Source: Piromyces finnis
Lineage: Eukaryota > Neocallimastigomycota > Neocallimastigomycetes > Neocallimastigales > Neocallimastigaceae
Assembly: GCA_002104945.1 (NCBI GenBank)
Contig: MCFH01000069.1
Span: 182,454 to 246,453, forward strand
DNA: 64,000 nucleotides
Direction of reading: 5' to 3'
The position numbers and the translations under genes are program-made. Position 1 is the stretch's first letter. Every line of letters starts with the position of its first letter. Below the pieces are notes generated by a model. The model made no database searches and was not told the origin of the DNA. It saw nothing but the letters and a program-made list of their open reading frames with translations. Below, one piece after another: positions 37,036-48,000 of this stretch.

Positions 37036-40000
37036 TTATAATAAATCGCTAATATCATTATTTAATACTTTTAATAAACTTTTAAATCCTGTTTCCACAT
37101 AATGATAATAATAATATTGATAATCTAGTTTAGGCTTGATGATATCTTTATTTTTAATAGCTTTTTCACATATATTCTTATACAAGTCTAAAGACATGAT
37201 TTTATCACCTAATAAAGTTGAATTGTTATTAAATGAAAATGAATTGGTATCTATAATAATATAATCTATTTTTTCACCAATTTTGTAATCCAAATTATAC
37301 ATTTTATGATTATTAACAAATAATAAGACATAATAAGATTTGTTGACATACTTTGGTCCAATAGACAATTTCATAATCAACTTTTCTAATGGTACGTTAC
37401 CAGAAAGTAATTTATTTTTCATTTCTAATACCTTATGACGTATCTGTTTTTCTGGATAATCAAAAAGAATCATGTATAAAAATATTTTATAATAATCTCT
37501 AATGAAAATACAAGTATTTTTTTTAATAATATCTATTCCTTTAATATACAACTCTGATGTATTTGCCAAAACACCACAATACTTTTTTTTGGATATGATC
37601 AACATTCTTTTAAATGTGTTTTCATATTTTAAATGCATTCCTTCCGGTAATTGATCTGTAACATATTCAGCTACTGAATGACAATCTTTAATAAATCTGT
37701 TTACATCGAAATCTTTATTATAACTTTTATCTTTATCATTTAATACATCAATATTACCATCATTCTTATTAGTGTCCATATTATTAGAGTTATTAATATT
37801 ATTTAAATTATTTTTATTATTAATATTATTTAAATTATTTAAATTATTAATATTATTAATATTATTTAAATTATTTTTATTGTTTAAAGTATTTTTATTA
37901 TTTAAGTTTTCCAAATATTCTTTTTTATATTCGATTAGACATGAATCTGTATCTCCATAAATTACTCTAAAATTAGTATTTTCACAAATTAAATCAATAG
38001 TTTTATTCAAGTAGTTTCTTCCCATACCTGTAGTACATTCAGCACCTGGTAAGAATCTTAAATACTTTAAGGAACTTGAACCAAGACATCCATAAATCGA
38101 ATTAGCTTGTATCTTTAATGCATATTGACGTTTATCGTATATGATATAATCTGAACCAGATGCCTTTTTCATCATGTTTTTATAACGAATTCTTTCTGAA
38201 AGTAACAGCTTCATCATTCGAGGTAAGATTCCAACATGAAGTTTTGTAAAGTAATATACCTTATTTCCTATATCAATTTTATGATATTCATCTTCAGAAT
38301 ATTTTCCAATATCACAATTGTTAATTAATGTTGTATAGCATATATTATGAGTAATAATGACACTTGGATATAAACTTGTGAAATCCAACATAGTGCAATA
38401 ATTGTATACACCAGATAATGGTTCTATTACAGTAGCACCTTTATAACTAGTAATATCCGAATTATCAATATCAACACATATATTATTGTCATAACAATAT
38501 TTATATAACAAATTGGCAAACTTTTTACTCTGACCATTTTTATAAACTTCATCCACACGAATTCTTGAAGTTTTAGCGATTTCCAAGAGTTGGATCCATT
38601 GATACGAAATATTAAATATTTCCAGAGTTAGGATTGAATCCATAATACAATACATAGCTACTTTATTTAAAGAATCATCTGTATTTTTATGAATTAAGTA
38701 AAACATATCTTTGTAGGGCAAATCAATCTTGTGCTTATTCAATAATTGTTCTGATATATAATTTAAACTAGCAGAAGGTAAATTTAAAGATTTTGCATAT
38801 TTGAAAATATCAATTGCTATTCTTCCTGGAATCTTAAGTTCAACTTCATTACTTGAGGTAGTTATAAATTTTGTAGGCATATTCCGAATTCTATTAGCTT
38901 TGAAAGGTGAATCTTTATCATCGATGATTAAATGCATACTAGTTCTTTGTGCTAAATATCTGTAATCAAATCCAAAAGTATTATATCCAATAATCAAATC
39001 AGGATCTAAATTTCGAATTTGTTTAAAAAATTCACAAATCAAGTCATATTCAGATTCTACAAAAATAATATCATACTTATCATTTAAAACATTATTTTTT
39101 AAAAGTTTATCTTTTTTTGATTTTTCATGTTTAATAATAAATTCTTCAATTGGTTCTAATAAAGTTTCCTCTTTTACAGTATTGTCATTATTATTTAAAG
39201 CATCATCTTTAATTAACTTATCATTTACTATACTATTATTTAACATACTTTTTAATTTATTATATCTTTTTTTAGTATTAGAATGATATGTATAATTATT
39301 ATCCAAAAGTTTCTTTAATCTGTTATATCTATTTTTTACTTCAGTATTATTATTTATAATAATAGTGTCTTTATTAACATCATTACCTTTATTATTCATA
39401 ACTTTATTATCATTGATATCAATATTAGTATTAACATAATTATCATTATTATTTATGTTAATACTAATATTGTAATTATTATTATCTGACTTATTATTAT
39501 CTATATTACTATTATTAAATACATTTTCATTATTATCTATATTTTTATTATTATCATATTGATTAGTATTAGTATACTCATTATTATTTTCATTGATATT
39601 ATTATTTACACTATTATCATTAATATTATTAATATTATTTTCATCAAAAAAATTAAACTTTTTACATGAATCATTAAATTTATTAATATCAATAAATGGA
39701 ATAAATGAAGGATCTATTTCATTTAGTTTTAATTTATTTACTATATTATTTTTATCTTTATATTTAACACAAATGGCAATGTTTCTTTGAATGTCTTTAT
39801 AATGATATACAATACTAATAGTTGATATAAAATCATTATATAAATAACAATTTGGAAAAGATTCAAAATCATGAGACATACATTCAATATCAAACGATAA
39901 TATAGATGGTTCTGGATATTTATCAATATTTTTTGCATGAATACTTTTATAGTTAACAATATATTCATTATTAAAAGTAGTATAATGATCTGAATTATTC

Positions 40001-40371
40001 TCTTGATAACTCTCCGAATAAATCCATCCAATAGTATCCAAATTTTGAATGGAAAGAAAAGATGATACTATATCCACATTAAATAACGTTGATTGGAATG
40101 AAATATATTCAGAATACTTTTTAAAATACACTTTGTAAATTGTTTGTTCACCATCAAGATAATGTCGTAATAATATTTTTTTCAAGACTTCTTTTTTATT
40201 ATTAATATAATCGAAATTTCTATTTACCGAATCAGAGTATTTAAATAAAGGAAAATCCTTAATCACAATAGCTATTTTACTATCATTTTCATTATAACCA
40301 AATCCAATAATTATAGGATAATCATCCTTAATGAATAATTCCCAATTATAAATGAAACAAGTTAATGACAT
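37036..40371 (-). CDS. polB: Family B DNA polymerase (nucleocytovirus / delta-like)
   Basis: The intact 1,111-residue product has, in order, exonuclease motifs I (FDIE, 160-163), II (IGYNTFGFDY, 461-470) and III (YCIMDS, 574-579), then polymerase motifs A (DFTSLYPS, 663-670), B (KIQANSIYG, 753-761) and C (YGDTDS, 805-810), and KKKYCG (928-933). All catalytic Asp/Glu are present, so both proofreading and synthesis are expected. The motif set is that of delta-like polymerases of large DNA viruses; no terminal-protein features are seen, which argues against a linear-plasmid protein-primed enzyme. Two Asn-rich low-complexity insertions (about 236-345 and 820-880) sit between motifs. ATG at 40369-40371 gives the family-typical N-terminus. 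It converges with the A''-like gene and lies 309 bp from 40681-41124. It is open end to end although neighbours are broken. Confidence 0.95.
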   Translation of the reverse strand: MSLTCFIYNWELFIKDDYPIIIGFGYNENDSKIAIVIKDFPLFKYSDSVNRNFDYINNKKEVLKKILLRHYLDGEQTIYKVYFKKYSEYISFQSTLFNVDIVSSFLSIQNLDTIGWIYSESYQENNSDHYTTFNNEYIVNYKSIHAKNIDKYPEPSILSFDIECMSHDFESFPNCYLYNDFISTISIVYHYKDIQRNIAICVKYKDKNNIVNKLKLNEIDPSFIPFIDINKFNDSCKKFNFFDENNINNINDNSVNNNINENNNEYTNTNQYDNNKNIDNNENVFNNSNIDNNKSDNNNYNISININNNDNYVNTNIDINDNKVMNNKGNDVNKDTIIINNNTEVKNRYNRLKKLLDNNYTYHSNTKKRYNKLKSMLNNSIVNDKLIKDDALNNNDNTVKEETLLEPIEEFIIKHEKSKKDKLLKNNVLNDKYDIIFVESEYDLICEFFKQIRNLDPDLIIGYNTFGFDYRYLAQRTSMHLIIDDKDSPFKANRIRNMPTKFITTSSNEVELKIPGRIAIDIFKYAKSLNLPSASLNYISEQLLNKHKIDLPYKDMFYLIHKNTDDSLNKVAMYCIMDSILTLEIFNISYQWIQLLEIAKTSRIRVDEVYKNGQSKKFANLLYKYCYDNNICVDIDNSDITSYKGATVIEPLSGVYNYCTMLDFTSLYPSVIITHNICYTTLINNCDIGKYSEDEYHKIDIGNKVYYFTKLHVGILPRMMKLLLSERIRYKNMMKKASGSDYIIYDKRQYALKIQANSIYGCLGSSSLKYLRFLPGAECTTGMGRNYLNKTIDLICENTNFRVIYGDTDSCLIEYKKEYLENLNNKNTLNNKNNLNNINNINNLNNLNNINNKNNLNNINNSNNMDTNKNDGNIDVLNDKDKSYNKDFDVNRFIKDCHSVAEYVTDQLPEGMHLKYENTFKRMLIISKKKYCGVLANTSELYIKGIDIIKKNTCIFIRDYYKIFLYMILFDYPEKQIRHKVLEMKNKLLSGNVPLEKLIMKLSIGPKYVNKSYYVLLFVNNHKMYNLDYKIGEKIDYIIIDTNSFSFNNNSTLLGDKIMSLDLYKNICEKAIKNKDIIKPKLDYQYYYYHYVETGFKSLLKVLNNDISDLL

Positions 40372-40680
40372 TATAGTTAATAAAATTATATTTTTACTAT
40401 TGTATTTATTTATTAATTTTAATTAAATTAATAATAAAGTTTAAAATATTTAATGCCGTTAAAAAATGTATTTATTTATTAAAATTTATATATATATGTA
40501 TATATATTTATGTATATGTATATTTATATATATGTATATATTTATATATATATATTTATATACATGTATATATAATAACAATATATTTTAATATGTATAA
40601 TATTTATAACAAATACAATTTTTTTTATATGTTTTCTATATATATTTAAAATATAAAAAATCATTTATAACATTTATAAT
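40372..40680. other. (TA)n-rich spacer
   Basis: Contains alternating TATATA/TGTATA tracts at about 40484-40580, which could form hairpins. Upstream region of polB. No gene. Confidence 0.5.
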
Positions 40681-41124
40681 TTACAATAAAATATATTTAT
40701 CATTAATAATTAGATTATATATATATAAATAACGAATAATATCAAGAGTATATTCTATATAATCTTCATTATCATTCATACCGATTATATCCTTAAAAAG
40801 TTCATTAACTTTATTCTTATATTCTGGATTATCAAGATTTTCAGAATTAAAATTAGAAAATTCGTAATTTTTAATAATAAAGATTACATATAACATTGGC
40901 ATATTTAATTTGCTAAATCGGATTTCATTTTCATTGGAATTATTATTCCTATTTATTATATGGACCTTTATAAAATTTAAAAATTCTTTAATGTATAAAG
41001 AATTATTATACTTTCCAGTAGTAGTGCTTATTAGTTTGTACTGGATTTGTTGAAGTATAGATTTTTCATAACCATTACTTTTTCCTTTTAATTGGTGAGT
41101 AATTTTAATGGAATCTATACTCAT
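40681..41124 (-). CDS. Unknown 147-residue protein of the virus-like island
   Basis: Intact frame from ATG 41122-41124. The product is hydrophilic, mostly alpha-helical by composition, with a Tyr/Ile-rich C-terminus and no cysteine, signal peptide or membrane helix. No family recognised. It is codirectional with polB and divergent from 41466-42056, so it may share a promoter region (41125-41465) with that gene. Its position among replication genes suggests a viral origin. Confidence 0.6.
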   Translation of the reverse strand: MSIDSIKITHQLKGKSNGYEKSILQQIQYKLISTTTGKYNNSLYIKEFLNFIKVHIINRNNNSNENEIRFSKLNMPMLYVIFIIKNYEFSNFNSENLDNPEYKNKVNELFKDIIGMNDNEDYIEYTLDIIRYLYIYNLIINDKYILL

Positions 41125-41465
41125 TATGTTTATTAAATTATTTTATTAAATGAATTGAATTAAGTTAATCATTTTATATTATTTTTTTTTTCAATTAATT
41201 ATTTAATAAATTAATTTATAATATATATTACATCCATACATAATATATATACATAATATATTATTAAAATACAATTAATATAATTATTTTTATTAAAATT
41301 ATAAATTTTTAAATAGAAATAATAGAGTTAATAAATATAAATAAATATTTTTATTTTTAACAAATGATTTTATATATTTAATATTTATAAACAATAAAAA
41401 AAAATAGACTAGTTCATTCTCCTTTAAAGAATTAGCATTTATCCAAACCACTACATTTTTAAGAA
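41125..41465. promoter_or_regulatory. Divergent intergenic region of two small island genes
   Basis: 341 bp between two divergent start codons. Mostly AT; the 60 bp before 41466 are less AT-rich (CATTCTCC, CCAAACCACTAC), unlike other spacers here, and may hold promoter or 5'-leader elements. No known motif was identified. Confidence 0.3.
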
Positions 41466-42056
41466 ATGTCTGAAGTTATTAAAAGCGTATCACAAAAAAG
41501 ATTAAACGAATTAAAACGTACAGTAATCACTGATGCTATTGATCTTGTTTTAAACACTATATGTGATAAGGTTTCAATAGATGAAAAGGATAAATCATTT
41601 ACTGTTAAAAAATTGACAAAAACCATAGAATTAATATATAAATTACTTGGTGATTTAAATAATGATCAATTTCCTTCAGAAATCATCAAATCATTAAAAC
41701 CTCATATTACAAGTAAATTAAACAATACATTTTGTTTTAAACAACCATCTAAAAATAATAACAGTAATAAAAAAAGTATTTTTGAAAGTGCACCAATTAT
41801 ATTCTATCCAAATATTCAGTTAGCATTAGAAATTTCTTACAAAGAAATTAAGAAGGATATTAAACTTCAAAAATTACCAGAACATTACCATTTCTTTGTA
41901 TTTCCATTAACCATGGATGATAAAGAATATATTATTACTTATGCTGAAGAAAACAAATATTCAAAAAGAGAAATCATTGAAATATTACTTGATGATGTTG
42001 AAGTTAGTAAAGATGTACTTCCCCATGAAATTAAAACCAAATATGGATTTATTTAA
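41466..42056 (+). CDS. Unknown 196-residue protein of the virus-like island
   Basis: Intact frame from ATG 41466. The N-terminal half is helical (RLNELKRTVITDAIDLVLNT), followed by a Ser/Asn/Lys linker (about 100-108) and a C-terminal half with HYHFFVFPLTMDDKEY. No signal peptide or transmembrane helix. Family not recognised. It precedes the D5-type helicase gene on the same strand by 622 bp. Confidence 0.6.
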   Translation: MSEVIKSVSQKRLNELKRTVITDAIDLVLNTICDKVSIDEKDKSFTVKKLTKTIELIYKLLGDLNNDQFPSEIIKSLKPHITSKLNNTFCFKQPSKNNNSNKKSIFESAPIIFYPNIQLALEISYKEIKKDIKLQKLPEHYHFFVFPLTMDDKEYIITYAEENKYSKREIIEILLDDVEVSKDVLPHEIKTKYGFI

Positions 42057-42678
42057 TAATAGATACTCTTTTTATTTATCTTTATTACTATATTAATACT
42101 ATTAATAAATTATTAAATAAATATTATATATAAATGTATATAAGTAAATCAATTATTATGTTATCTATTCATTCTTAAAATATTATTGGATGAATAAGAT
42201 ACCAATAGGATATAAGTTATAAATTGAATATGAATAGAATACAATACTAATAAATTATTAATAATATGAAATTAATATATTAATAAATAAATAAATATAT
42301 ATTTATAAGTATATATTATATATAAACTATAATTGCAATTTTTTAATTTAAATATTTTTATATATTTTTATATATTTTATATATTATAAATTATTAATTT
42401 TTTTAAAAATATATTATAAATAAATAAAGATAAATTTATAAAGTAAACATTAAATATAATAAAAATAATAATATATATATGTTAATATATATGTTAATAT
42501 ATATTTACTTTATATATTAATATATTGATGTAATATATAAAATATATAAAATATATATAAAGTAAATATATATTAACATATATATATATAATATATTAAT
42601 TTTTTTAAAATGATAATTTTTAATTCTATTTTATGTTTATAAAGTTTTTCGTTAATAGTAAGTTTATTTGTCTATTAA
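42057..42678. other. AT-rich spacer with a long palindrome
   Basis: 622 bp without a gene between 41466-42056 and the helicase gene; holds the inverted repeat at 42487-42583. Confidence 0.5.
42487..42583. repeat. Perfect 30-bp inverted repeat upstream of the helicase gene
   Basis: The arms at 42487-42516 and 42554-42583 are exact reverse complements over 30 bp, with the non-trivial core TTAATATATATTTACTTTAT and a 37-bp loop. They lie 95 bp before the helicase ATG. A cruciform, terminator-like or origin-like role is possible. AT-alternation inflates such matches, but the TTTACTT/AAGTAAA core makes it more than a TA run. Confidence 0.7.
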
Positions 42679-44465
42679 ATGGTAGCAATAAATACACAGA
42701 ATATTGATACAAGTGGTATTAACATATACCATCCAATTGTATACTTTTTATTTATCCTCTTAAAGCATGACGAAACTAAAAGAACAAAATCTTATTCATT
42801 GATTGCTAAATACCTAGAAACTTACAATATAAAAGTTGATAATGATGAAAGTAAGGAAAAGAATAGAATCCTAAATGAAGAAATTGGAATTCTTAATAAT
42901 CGATTAAATAATATAAAGATTGAAGGAAACAATACTTTGGAAAATAAAAAATTCAAAAATGACATTATTGATATCATTTATAGTTGTATTGATGAGTTTG
43001 GTTTACGTATTGTAAATATTTCTCGATTAATGACTATTAAAAAGTATTATGGTAAAACTTCATTATCAAATCATTCTATATTCAATATATTCATAATTTT
43101 AAATTTGGGATATTTTGTGTATAGTGACAAGGAATGGTATAAATTCTTTTACAGTCTTAATGGATGGGAATCAATAAGTTCTTACGACATAGCTAAAGAA
43201 ATAAATTTGTATTTGACAGGAAATCTTAAGAATATGTGTATCGAATATAATATATCTTTAGATGGCATCACTAATGAATTAATGAATTTCTTTACCAATC
43301 ATACCATAATCTATAATCACTTGGAACAACTTGAAACCTTCTTTTACACCCATGATTTTATTAAACGAATTGATAAAGGTAATGTATTAAGATTCGAAGA
43401 CTGCGTTTATGACTTTGATATTGGAGCTCCACGTCCTGGACGTCCTAATGATTTTTGTCTTAAATCAACCAATTACAATTACTATAATGATAATAGGGAT
43501 AAAATGGAAGAAGTCTACCAATTCTTAAGAGATATTTTTGTTGAGGAAGACTTGATAAATTATGTATTGAAATTGATTGCTTCTACCCTTACTCTTGGTA
43601 ATAAATTACGTTCCATTTTGTTTTTCATTGGATCTGGTCGTAATGGTAAAACTACTTTTACTAATATGTTAAGACTTGCACTTGGAGATTATGCTGCTAC
43701 TCCAAACGTATCCTTATTTCTAGGAAAGTCCACCAGTGCTGATAAACCAAGTCCTCATATGATGGATCTTAATAAATGTAGAATTTCGATTTGTGAAGAA
43801 CCAGATGCTCGATCCATTAACATCACTGGTGATGCTAAAGCCATTACAGGAAATGTCGGATATATTAAGACTAGATCTTTGTATAAAGATTTACAAACCG
43901 TTTACGTTGATTTATTACCAATTATCAATACCAATGATAAATTAACTATATCCAATTTGGATAATGCTTTAATTGATAGAATCTTGGTTATTCCTTTCAC
44001 TCAACGTTTTGTTAACAAAATGAATATCTCAATATTATCATCCACTCAAAACATTGACAACTCTTCCATCAAGCAGGCCAACACAATGTGGCAAGGTTCC
44101 CATGTTCAAAGCTATGCTGAAGCATTAATCCACATCTTGATCAAAAATTACCAAAAGATTATACAAATTTGGAGATACCTCAAAGTGTCATCCATGCCAC
44201 AAAGCATTTCATTATGAGATGTGACCATATAGCTAGATTCTTGGAAAAGTATATTATTGATAAAAATGACAACTTTGCCATTCCTATCGATGAAGTTTAT
44301 TCCTTATATAAAGGTTGGTTTAAAAATTTTGTTTCTACTAGAGCTCTAAGTTACAGTTTGGAAGATTTCCGTATGGATTTAATTAAATATAATATAAGAA
44401 TAAAAAGTGTAATGTCATCTGATCATTTAGTTGAATCAATTATTGGATATAGATTGGCAAAATAA
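42679..44465 (+). pseudogene. D5-type SF3 replicative helicase, one frameshift near the 3' end
   Basis: ATG at 42679. The long frame runs 512 codons; a +1 frame (from about 44169) carries the remaining ~98 residues to 44465, so a one-base loss in the A/T run near 44165 splits a gene of about 595 codons. SF3 motifs: Walker A GSGRNGKT (318-325), Walker B RISICEEPD (368-376), sensor LLPIINTND (412-420), Arg finger region DNALIDRILVIPF (428-440). The family unwinds DNA at replication forks of nucleocytoviruses. The N-terminal ~230 residues show no recognisable primase (AEP) motif, and the protein is shorter than the usual D5 primase-helicases, so it may be a helicase-only form. C-terminal residues (VIHATKHFIMRCDHI) fit the D5 winged-helix end. 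Confidence 0.88.
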
Positions 44466-44915
44466 AAAATATATATTCTTATTTATTAATACATATTATA
44501 AATTAATGTTTTATTAATTTTAATAAATTATTTTTAAAATAATTTAAATGTTTAATTCTTTAAAATAAATAATATTTGTATATTTTGCTTATATTTATTT
44601 TAATAATATTAAAATTTTAATATAATTTTTATTTATTTTTTAAAAAATAATTCATAATGTAAATACTTATTTAATTTTTTAAGAAAAACTATTTTTATTA
44701 TTAATAATTATTGTATATATTATATGCAAAATATTATAATTAACTTAATTATTGACTGTTTATTTACATATATATATATATATTAATGTGTATTATATAG
44801 TTAAAATGTTGTTTATTATAAAATACTTTAATTATGTTTTTAAAATTAAATTTAACTCTAAGTATTTAATATGTATTATAAACGTTATAAATATTATATA
44901 TATATATGAATGTGA

Positions 44916-44948
<33 letters not shown>

Positions 44949-45093
44949 TATATGTATATATGAATGTGAATATGTATGTATGTATGTATTTTGTTAATAT
45001 AACTATTATTTTAAAATGGAAAAAATACATATCTGAATATATGTAAATTATTTTTTTAAAATATTATTTTATTATTAAAAAAATAATTATAAT
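44466..45093. other. AT-rich spacer between convergent helicase and RNA polymerase genes
   Basis: 628 bp, with a TATATG/TGTATG-rich tract at about 44880-44995 that makes a spurious Tyr/Ile-rich frame. No gene. Confidence 0.5.
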
Positions 45094-48000
45094 TTATTTT
45101 TCATTTATAGTTGTATGTATTCCGATGGAATCTAAATAAGAATTCATAATATTAAAACTATTTGAAATTGTTAAAGATTTTGTTGTGGAATTACAACATG
45201 TTTCAGATATACTTATTGAATGACAAATATTACAATATTTAATTTCCATAACATCTGTATTATTTCTAAACATATCCTTTAATATGGCATTGGCACCATG
45301 AGCTATTAAAGCATCCCTTTCCATTTCTCCTATTCTTAAGCCACCATTATTAGCCTTTCCTTCCGTTGGTTGCTTACTAATAGAATTAACACTTCCGGTA
45401 ATACGATAAAACATTTTTTCTTCTACTTGATGTTGTAAAGCTGTATAGTAGCAAACGCCTACAAATGCGGATCCTATATTTATTCCTGTTTTAGGATCTA
45501 TCATATTTTCCATGATTGGTATTCCACTTTCAATAAATGTTGATCTGAAATTTTTTATATCATTACTTTCTATGGAAGCATCAAAAAATGTTCCAAATTT
45601 CTGAGGATCAATCACCATACACTTACTGACGTACATTTCAATTAAATGACCAACTGTCATTCTCGATGGAAAAGCATGTGGATTAACAATGATATCTGGT
45701 ATTATTCCATATTCTGTTCTTGGTAATTCATCTTCTGGTAGTATTGATCCAATAACACCTTTTTGAGCATAGCGACTAGCAAACTTATCTCCTTGTTGTG
45801 GCTTATACATATGACGAACTTCCACACAACAATAGCACATATCATCTTTAATAAATGTGGTACAATGCTCAACAATAACAGGCTTTCTAAAAATATTTTC
45901 TATATCTTCAACTTCATTCTTTACAAGATTATATTTCTTAAAAATTATTTCATTGGAACACGATGAATCTTGTGCAATTGGTGTATTTGGTTTGGGTAAT
46001 CCATTTTCATAGTTTTCATTTATATTCAATAACATTTCTTCTTTAATATTGTAAGAAACATATTGATATCTATATTTAATATTACTAAACAAACCATTAT
46101 CTATACTTTCGGCATTGAATATAACACTGTCTTCTTGATTATTTCCAAATGCCATAATAGCTACTACCACATTTTGACCACTAAATCTATGATAAGTATT
46201 ATTATTTGTTATTGTTGATAATGTAGTCATTAAATCATTATTACTGCTATTTTCATCTTTTTCAATATTGATATTTGTAAGAAGGTCAATTCGATTTCTG
46301 AATTCTTCATTATTTATCTGTATATTTCTTTCAAAATTATTATGCTTTATAATTTCGTGTAAATAATTTTTATTATTTTCTTTAAAATCATTTTCTTCAA
46401 ATTCATTACTATTATCTTCATCATCAATATTTGTAAATAAATTAAATAAATTACTCAAGGTATAATTGGTATCATTAAATAAAATATTCAAAGGTTGATA
46501 ATGACAAAGTCTGCGTGATAAAATAGATTCTAATTTGGTCATACAAAATGGACGTTGAGCATGAATTAATTTTCTTGAATTATCATTAAATTGAAATATT
46601 GTACTGTCATTTGACATACATTGTTTTGTCATACCTGCTTGAAATGTTAGTCTTGGTACATGATTATTTCCTGGAAATGGGGAAAGAGCACTGATTAATC
46701 CAAAAACAAAGTTTGGATCTATTTCTTCATATTTATATTCGGTATTGCATTTGTATTCAGAAATGTCGATAAATCTTACACCTATTTCAGATCCATTTTT
46801 TAAGACTTTTATTGGTCTCATAATTCTTCCTTCATCCGTAAATATATAGAATGTAACATTATCGAATATACAACTAATAAATGTATATGTTAATTTTAAT
46901 TTTTTATATACATATTCTACTAAATCAGTTGAAGTAAACCCAATGAACCTACTATTCAACAATACAGGATATTCAGTAAGTTTGCCGTTTATACATGGAT
47001 TCATATGATCATTAACAAAAGAATATAAAATTGTTTTGTCTATTGAAAAGTCCGGTGCTACCAATACTGATATTCCAAAATACTTGACAAGACCTACATC
47101 TTTGGATTCCGGTGTTTCAAAAGGACAGAAATAACCATAATCATAAGACATTCTTAACTCCGAATTTTCACTTTCCGTATTAATCGGAATTTGAACTCTT
47201 CGTAAATGTGATAATTTATCATAATAGGAACGCTTACTAAGCGTCTGTACTGCAATGGCCGAGTAATCTTTGAAATAGGAACGAACTAGTCCTGTTTTAA
47301 CATTATTAAATAATTTAAAATTTAAGTTTTTAACAAATTTATTTAATGGAACCTTTTTATTTTCTAATGTATAGTATTTAATAAAACGATACATTGAATA
47401 TGGGAAAGTGTCAATACGATTGTTATAATGTTCTTTTGTATCGTAAAAGAAGGCTCTTGCCATTGACAGATAAGTATAAAATTTAATGTCATTATTATTT
47501 AATTTATTTTTTTCATCAGTATCAATAACAGGATGGAGTGAATCCGGAGTAAGATAGCTATCTATTATCTTATTAATTACAGCGATTATTTCTTCACTTG
47601 ATTCTTTTCGATGTGAAATAATACTTTCAAAGGTATCTTCTGGTAAAGAATCCGGAATGTCAATTACAATATTTTCTGGTAGATTATTTCCAAAAAGAGT
47701 AGAAATAATGATTTCTTTAATTTTAGCCATTGATAATTCCGGTTTTAAATAATGAAGAATGTACACGAGAGAGACATTTTGTTTATCATGAGATTTAATT
47801 CCTTTTACCCGTAGATATTGGAAAAATAAAGAAAAATAAACTCGTATGTCCAGATTAATGTGATTTTTGACATTCTGAATCTTTTTATGACGTTCTTTTG
47901 CCATAAAAGTAGTAATAATATCAATGTTTGTATTTTCATTTTTGTAATTCAAGTCTTTTTTATTTTTGCCAAGGACTATTTTTAAATACCTGACATATTT

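Noticed and set aside
44752-44997. 81-residue Tyr/Ile/Cys-rich frame
   Set aside because: Generated by TATATG/TGTATG simple sequence in the spacer.
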